From JBFXDI01 sp050181295 (lineage in GTDB: Bacteria; Pseudomonadota; Alphaproteobacteria; Rhizobiales; Aestuariivirgaceae): DNA of 8,705 nucleotides. The notes beneath the pieces were generated by a model. It saw nothing but the letters and a program-made list of their open reading frames with translations, ran no database searches and was not told the DNA's origin. The stretch's first letter is position 1, and every line of letters begins with the position of its first letter. The stretch covers positions 1 through 8,705 of the forward strand of contig JBFXDI010000155.1 of NCBI GenBank assembly GCA_050181295.1, read 5' to 3'. Shown here piece by piece: positions 5,117 to 8,705 of the stretch. Made by a program: the position numbers and the translations under genes.

Positions 5117-6525
5117 CCGTCCCTGTCACCCTCAGCTTGAACGGTGATCAATACGAGCAGGTGCGTCGTCACCTTTATCCCGGCGACGGCAAGGAAGCGG
5201 TCGCCATCGCGCTCTGTGGTCGCCGCAACGGTGACTGGCGTCACCGACTGGTGGTGCGCGAAATTTGCGAGATCCCCCATGGCGTTTGCCACCGGGATGA
5301 AGTCCACGTGACCTGGCCGCCGGAGGTGATGGAAGACTGGCTTGACCGGGCAGCACTGCAAGGTCTGTCAGTTATCAAGATTCACTCGCATCCGAGCGGC
5401 TATCCGGCCTTTTCCGAAATTGACGACGCCGGTGATCGCCGCCTCCTACCAATGATCCGCGGTTGGATCGAGGCCGACATTCCGCACGGCAGCGTAATCA
5501 TGCTGCCGGATGGTCAGATGTTCGGGCGCGTGCTGACACGGGATGGCGTCCTGGCGCCCATCGCGGCCATTAACGTCGTCGGGCATGACCTGCATTTTTG
5601 GTACCCTGACGCGGGCAGCCTCGAGCTGCCTAGTTTCGTCGCTTCTCACGCACAGGCATTTGACGAGGGCACTATCGGGCGGCTGCGCCGCCTTTGGGTC
5701 GCGGTCATAGGCGTTTCGGGTACCGGTAGTCCGATCGTCGAGATGTTAGTGCGCCTTGGCGTCGGCGTGCTAGTCGTCGTGGACGACGACATCATGAAAG
5801 TCCGAAACATCAACCGCATTCTGAACTCAACGATGCAGGACGTGCGCCGCAAGCGCCTCAAAGTTGACGTCATTGGCGACGCGATTGAACGGACCGAGCT
5901 CGGCACGCGAGTCATTCGTGTGCCCAAGAGCCTGTGGCAGCCGTGCGCGATTCGCGCCGTCGCTCAGTGCGACGTCGTGTTCGGCTGTATGGACACGGCC
6001 GATGGCCGGTTCCTGCTGAACGCGCTCGCTACCTACTACACGCAGGCCTACTTCGATGTGGGTGTTCGCCTCGAAGCCGTCCGCGACGGTGCCCACAAGG
6101 GCCGCATCCGGGAAGTTTGCGGCACGATCAGCTATGTGCAGCCCGGCCGCTCCAGTCTCATAAGCCGCGAACTCATCACGATGGAGCAGGTCGCCGCCGA
6201 TGGTCTACGCCGCCGCGATCCTGCCGCACACGCGCAGCAGGTCAAGGACGGCTACATCATCGGCGTGCCAGAGAACCGCCCAGCTGTCATCACGGTCAAT
6301 ACGTTAGCAAGCAGCCTGCTAGGCAATGAGCTGCTTGCCCGAATTCACCCGTACCGCGAAGAGCCAAATAGCGCCTATGCGAGCGTGATCTTCAGCTTAG
6401 CCAGCATGGAGCTGATAACAGAAGCTGAGGAGGGTGTCTGCAGTATCATGAAAAATAAGGTCGGCATTGGCGACACGACGCCGCTGCTCGGATTTCCTGA
6501 ACTCTCCGATAGGCAGGATCGATGA
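5113..6525 (+). CDS. JAB/JAMM isopeptidase fused to ThiF-type E1 activating enzyme
   Basis: The 470-residue two-domain enzyme has an N-terminal JAB domain (about 1-160). It carries E28 in GKEAVAIAL and the complete zinc motif H91-x-H93-x7-S101-x2-D104 (HSHPSGYPAFSEID), as in deubiquitinating JAMM proteases. The ThiF/E1 domain (about 190-470) has the nucleotide-binding VAVIGVSGTGS (196-206), DDD (224-226) with KVRNINR (229-235; the conserved Asn and Arg finger), basic RRKRLK (245-250), and GCMDTADGR (291-299). At 347-351 the sequence is SSLIS, where MoeB/ThiF relatives have Cys-x-x-Cys. The remaining E1 cysteines are C278, C286, C292, C336 and C443, none in an obvious crossover-loop context. 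It would adenylate the ubiquitin-like C-terminus and also remove conjugates. It is joined to both neighbours by ATGA overlaps, so translation is coupled. Confidence 0.9.
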   Translation: MTVPVTLSLNGDQYEQVRRHLYPGDGKEAVAIALCGRRNGDWRHRLVVREICEIPHGVCHRDEVHVTWPPEVMEDWLDRAALQGLSVIKIHSHPSGYPAFSEIDDAGDRRLLPMIRGWIEADIPHGSVIMLPDGQMFGRVLTRDGVLAPIAAINVVGHDLHFWYPDAGSLELPSFVASHAQAFDEGTIGRLRRLWVAVIGVSGTGSPIVEMLVRLGVGVLVVVDDDIMKVRNINRILNSTMQDVRRKRLKVDVIGDAIERTELGTRVIRVPKSLWQPCAIRAVAQCDVVFGCMDTADGRFLLNALATYYTQAYFDVGVRLEAVRDGAHKGRIREVCGTISYVQPGRSSLISRELITMEQVAADGLRRRDPAAHAQQVKDGYIIGVPENRPAVITVNTLASSLLGNELLARIHPYREEPNSAYASVIFSLASMELITEAEEGVCSIMKNKVGIGDTTPLLGFPELSDRQDR

Positions 6526-6896
6526 AAGCCCTGCTGGCTTTCATACGACGGACGCGCGACCGGTTGCTGTGGTGGCTAACACCGCCCTATCGCACACAAC
6601 TAGTCGAAGATGCGCTACCGCGATGCCTCAAAGCGCGGACGCTGTATGTCGTGCAGGAGGATGGGTTTCTCGAACAGGCTGCCATGCTTTGCCCCTGTGG
6701 ATGCGGCCGCGTGCTGCAGATGAACCTACTCGCCGACGAGCGCCCATGCTGGCGCCTGATCCGGCATAGGGACGGCACAGCGACACTGCACCCATCAGTT
6801 TGGCGCAAAAGGGATTGCCGATCTCATTTCTGGTTACGACAGGGCCGGGTGATCTGGGCGCGAGACGGGACAAGCAGTACGGGCGAGGCCGCGTAA
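6522..6896 (+). CDS. DUF6527-like predicted zinc-binding protein
   Basis: This 124-residue protein is the last gene of the operon and overlaps the E1 gene by ATGA. Residues 57-62 read CPCGCG and residues 99-104 CRSHFW, with LHPSVW (89-94) between. The Cys/His set C57, C59, C61, C99, H102 could bind one zinc. The pattern TLHPSVW...CRSHFWLRQGRV is what I associate with DUF6527, a family seen beside multiubiquitin/ThiF operons. The N-terminal 20 residues are basic then Trp/Leu-rich (FIRRTRDRLLWWL), perhaps amphipathic and not a clear transmembrane segment. Its function is not established from this sequence; a protease, adaptor or target-selection role is possible. The match to the DUF is from memory of its motif. 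Confidence 0.72.
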   Translation: MKALLAFIRRTRDRLLWWLTPPYRTQLVEDALPRCLKARTLYVVQEDGFLEQAAMLCPCGCGRVLQMNLLADERPCWRLIRHRDGTATLHPSVWRKRDCRSHFWLRQGRVIWARDGTSSTGEAA

Positions 6897-7010
6897 GTTT
6901 GCCTTTCGACTGTCATCCTAAGCCTGGAGTGCGACAAGAAGTTCAAACGCGTCCGTCACCGAGTTCCAGTGGTCTCCTCGCCTCTTGCTTTCCACATTTT
7001 TCCAACGTTG

Positions 7011-7637
7011 CTACCGCCCCTCCCTTTCCATCACCTTCCGCACCGCCGGCCGCTCCGCCATGCGGTTGCGATGGTCGAGGATTTTCGGGAAGCGCTTCGG
7101 GTCGAGGCCGTCGCCTTCGATCCAGCCGGCGACGGTGAAGAGGTAGGGATCGGCGATCGTATAGTCGGCGCCCATCGCCCAGGGGCCGGCGAACATCTCG
7201 CGCTCGACGAGGTCGAAGCAGTCGCCGACCGACTGCGGCACCTTCCGCTTCATCGCCTCGATGGCGCCCGTCTCCGTCTCGTCCACCCAGCGCGTGCCGC
7301 GCCGGCCATGGGCATGCGCGACATGCAAGGTCGCGGAGAGATAGCCGTTGAAGGCCTGGATCCGGGCGAAGGCGAAGGGATCGTCGAGCGGTGCCAGCTT
7401 CGCCTGCGGGAAGCTCTGCGCGACGTAAGCCAGGATCGCCGGGTTCTCGCTGATGACGCCGCGGTCGGTCGCGAGCGCCGGCACCCGGCCCTTGGGGTTG
7501 AGCTTGAGGTAAGCCGGGCTCCGCTGCTGCCCGCCGCCGAGATCGACCCGTTCGGCCTCGTAGGGCGCGCCCGATTCCTCGAGCGCGATATGGGAGGCAA
7601 GCGCGCAGGAGCCTGGCGCGTAGAAGAGCTTCAGCAT
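7011..7637 (-). CDS. Glutathione S-transferase, beta-class-like
   Basis: The 208-residue cytosolic enzyme would conjugate glutathione to electrophiles. The N-terminal thioredoxin-like domain has FYAPGSC with C11 at the place of the beta-class catalytic Cys10, NPKGRVPAL (47-55) with the cis-Pro that binds the glutathione backbone, and SENPAI (63-68), the usual gamma-glutamyl site. The all-helical C-terminal domain has the N-capping box TIAD (160-163) before PYLFTVAGW and ends RPAVRKVMEREGR. The start chosen is ATG 7637, which gives the family length and has AAGGAG (7651-7646) 8 nt upstream. A 37-residue upstream extension of the frame is not GST-like. It is convergent with the island operon and intact, so the island edge lies beyond its stop. 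Confidence 0.95.
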   Translation of the reverse strand: MLKLFYAPGSCALASHIALEESGAPYEAERVDLGGGQQRSPAYLKLNPKGRVPALATDRGVISENPAILAYVAQSFPQAKLAPLDDPFAFARIQAFNGYLSATLHVAHAHGRRGTRWVDETETGAIEAMKRKVPQSVGDCFDLVEREMFAGPWAMGADYTIADPYLFTVAGWIEGDGLDPKRFPKILDHRNRMAERPAVRKVMEREGR

Positions 7638-7750
7638 CGACGGTTCTCCTTCCGGTCGGTCGGCGCGCGAGTATCGCACAGGACGGCCGGGGCTTCGCAA
7701 GACGGCGGCATTCAGGAATGGACGGCCTGCACCATCGCTCAATCGCAATC

Positions 7751-8066
7751 GTCACTCCCGCGAAGGCGGGAGTCCATCGCCGGCGCGTTCCGGCTCCTCG
7801 CCGACCATGGATGCCCGCCTTCGCGGGCATGACGGGACTAAAGAACTGCCTTCCGCTCGCTCCGCTCGTCACTCCCGCGAAGGCGGGAGTCCATCGCCGG
7901 CGCGTTCCGGCTCCTCGCCGACCATGGATGCCCGCTTTCGCGGGCATGACCGGACAAGGAACTGCCTTCCGCTCGCTCCGCTCGTCACTCCCGCGAAGGC
8001 GGGAGTCCATCGCCGGCGCGTTCCGGCTCCTCGCCGACCATGGATGCCCGCCTTCGCGGGCATGAC
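7751..8066. repeat. Three tandem 83-bp palindromic units (BIME/MITE-like)
   Basis: Near-identical copies lie at 7751-7833, 7868-7950 and 7984-8066, with periods of 117 and 116. Each unit holds two hairpins: CTCCCGC-GAAG-GCGGGAG on the left and ATGCCCGC-CTTC-GCGGGCAT on the right. The outer ends GTCA and TGAC are also inverted, as are the inner TCCAT and ATGGA. The 33-34-base spacers are near-copies too (CTGCCTTCCGCTCGCTCCGC). Long ORFs on either strand here are products of the repetition. The rest of 7638-8326 has no gene. Confidence 0.95.
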
Positions 8067-8088
8067 GGCAGGAGGCAGGACCGGCCGT

Positions 8089-8117
8089 CCTCATGGTTCG
8101 ACAGGCTCACCATGAGG
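8089..8117. repeat. 29-bp hairpin repeat, type 2 (second copy)
   Basis: It is identical over all 29 bases to 1022-1050: stem CCTCATGGT / ACCATGAGG, loop TCGACAGGCTC. Confidence 0.93.
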
Positions 8118-8130
8118 AAGAAAGCAAAGC

Positions 8131-8158
8131 CCTCATCCTGAGCCTGTCGAAGGATGAG
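8131..8158. repeat. Hairpin repeat, type 1 (second copy)
   Basis: Stem CCTCATCCT / AGGATGAG, loop GAGCCTGTCGA. It differs from 984-1012 by one loop base and lacks the last stem base. It lies 13 bases after a type 2 element in what is effectively the opposite orientation. Confidence 0.9.
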
Positions 8159-8188
8159 CCATTCCTTGGCAGCCGGCGGTTCCGCCGA

Positions 8189-8217
8189 CCTCATGGTTCG
8201 ACAGGCTCGCCATGAGG
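8189..8217. repeat. 29-bp hairpin repeat, type 2 (third copy)
   Basis: Stem CCTCATGGT / GCCATGAGG, loop TCGACAGGCTC. The single difference from the other copies (A to G) turns one T-A pair into a T-G wobble, so the hairpin is kept. After it, 8218-8326 contains a few ATGAGGATG/GGCATGA fragments of similar repeats and no gene. Confidence 0.9.
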
Positions 8218-8326
8218 ATGGCACGGGCATGATGAGGATGACGTGGGCATGACGGGAGATCGCGATCCGGGCTAGGTTGAGCCTGCCCGCCCGCGCCCCG
8301 AAACCCGGCCCCGACGCCCGCATCCC

Positions 8327-8705
8327 ATGAGCGAACCCGGCCCCGCCGCAGATGCCTCCGCCGGCTGGCGCCCGAGCCTCGGCGCGGTGCTGACCGCGAC
8401 CTTGCTGGTGGCGGTGCTGGCGACGGGGGCCTTCATCCATTTCTCCTGGTCGGCCATCGCGCGCGGCAATGTCCGCGACCTGGTGGACCAGCTCAACGAC
8501 CGCATCGCGGCGTCGATCCGGCAGGAGGTCGGCGACGTCATCGCCGACGCCGGCGCCGCGCAGGAGGCGCTGCGCACGATCTTCTTCCAGAACGTCATCA
8601 AGACGAACGACGAGGCGAAGCGGGAGTTCGTGTTCCTGTCGCTCCTGCAGTCGCAGCCCAGCCTCTCCTGGATCTCCTTCGGCTGGCCCGACGGCAATTT
8701 CTTCG
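8327..8705 (+). CDS. Membrane-anchored sensor protein, N-terminal part
   Basis: The frame runs from ATG 8327 to the window edge (126 complete codons). The first ~14 residues are polar, then residues about 18-38 (LGAVLTATLLVAVLATGAF) form one transmembrane helix. A predicted periplasmic region follows: a helix DLVDQLNDRIAASIRQEV and the segment LLQSQPSLSWISFGWPDGNF. This layout resembles the Cache-type sensor part of alphaproteobacterial adenylate/guanylate cyclases and related signalling proteins, but the output domain is outside the window. An in-frame TAG at 8273 limits the gene to this ATG or a later start. There is no good Shine-Dalgarno sequence. It is absent from simple ORF calls because it has no stop in view. 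Confidence 0.75.
   Translation, partial: MSEPGPAADASAGWRPSLGAVLTATLLVAVLATGAFIHFSWSAIARGNVRDLVDQLNDRIAASIRQEVGDVIADAGAAQEALRTIFFQNVIKTNDEAKREFVFLSLLQSQPSLSWISFGWPDGNFF

Larger units (their letters stand above)
2769..7010. other. Putative acquired defence-type island (boundaries approximate)
   Basis: Between the stops of the oxidoreductase and the GST, base composition shifts to visibly lower G+C with many A/T-ending codons, while both flanks are strongly G/C-biased. The block holds a regulator-peptidase pair on the minus strand and a four-gene ubiquitin-like operon on the plus strand. I compared the edge sequences around 2745-2800 and 6897-7010 and found no convincing direct repeat, tRNA or integrase. 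The edges are therefore set only by flanking genes and composition. The 114 bases from 6897 to 7010 contain no gene and no clear terminator. Confidence 0.7.

Noticed and set aside
4357..6896. CBASS or thiamine/molybdopterin biosynthesis as the identity of the operon
   Set aside because: There is no CD-NTase or effector gene for CBASS, and no ThiS/MoaD with a GG end or other thi/moa genes. The Multi_ubiq-type, Prok-E2_E-type, JAB-ThiF and DUF6527-like set fits a ubiquitin-like cassette better.
6911..6938. TCATCCTAAGCCTG resembling a decayed type 1 hairpin repeat at the right island edge
   Set aside because: Only the left arm and part of the loop match; no complementary arm follows, so it is not supported as a repeat or an att site.
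7751..8066. Regularly spaced repeats that could look like a CRISPR array
   Set aside because: Units are 83 bp and internally palindromic, the spacers are nearly identical to one another, there are only three copies, and there are no cas genes.
6943..8094. Long minus-strand open frame of 383 codons, and similar plus-strand frames across 7718-8115
   Set aside because: They are created by the 117-bp tandem repeats and by out-of-frame reading of the GST gene; the repeated peptides are products of the palindromes.

Overview
The window looks like a high-G+C alphaproteobacterial chromosome. This rests on strong G/C bias at third codon positions, purD with alphaproteobacteria-like neighbours, and many short palindromic intergenic repeats of a kind common in that class. 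The assignment is an inference from composition and style; no rRNA or other marker is present.

Layout: (1) 2-658, the C-terminal half of purD (purine synthesis), running in from the left edge. (2) 659-1067, a gene-free stretch filled with repeats. (3) 1068-2768, an FAD-dependent oxidoreductase of the PYROXD2/phytoene-desaturase-like type. (4) About 2769-7010, a block with visibly lower G+C and looser codon use that reads as an acquired defence-type island. (5) 7011-7637 on the minus strand, a beta-class-like glutathione S-transferase. (6) 7638-8326, a second repeat-rich stretch with three near-identical 83-bp palindromic units and three 28-29-bp hairpins. (7) 8327 to the right edge, the start of a membrane-anchored sensor protein.

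The island is the point of the window. A four-gene plus-strand operon (4357-6896) encodes a ubiquitin-like protein of the Multi_ubiq type with one domain and a C-terminal Gly, an E2-like protein of the Prok-E2_E type with no cysteine at all, a JAB/JAMM isopeptidase fused to a ThiF-type E1, and a DUF6527-like zinc-motif protein. The last three genes are tightly packed, with two ATGA overlaps. This is a complete bacterial ubiquitin-like conjugation and deconjugation cassette. The E2-like protein has no Cys, and the E1 has a Ser-x-x-Ser where ThiF/MoeB relatives have Cys-x-x-Cys, so chemistry through serine rather than thioesters is worth testing.

Divergent from the operon is an overlapping pair on the minus strand: an XRE-family repressor (3801-4211) and an ImmA/IrrE-like metallopeptidase (2861-3814). 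This resembles the CapH/CapP control module of CBASS and the ImmR/ImmA module of mobile elements. The shared intergenic region carries a near-consensus sigma70 promoter for the regulator, a perfect 16-bp dyad and an 11-bp direct repeat that overlaps that promoter. The simplest model is that the XRE protein represses both directions and the peptidase relieves repression on a damage or infection signal, turning on the ubiquitin-like system.

No integrase, transposase, tRNA or clear att repeat is visible, so how the island arrived cannot be told from this window.
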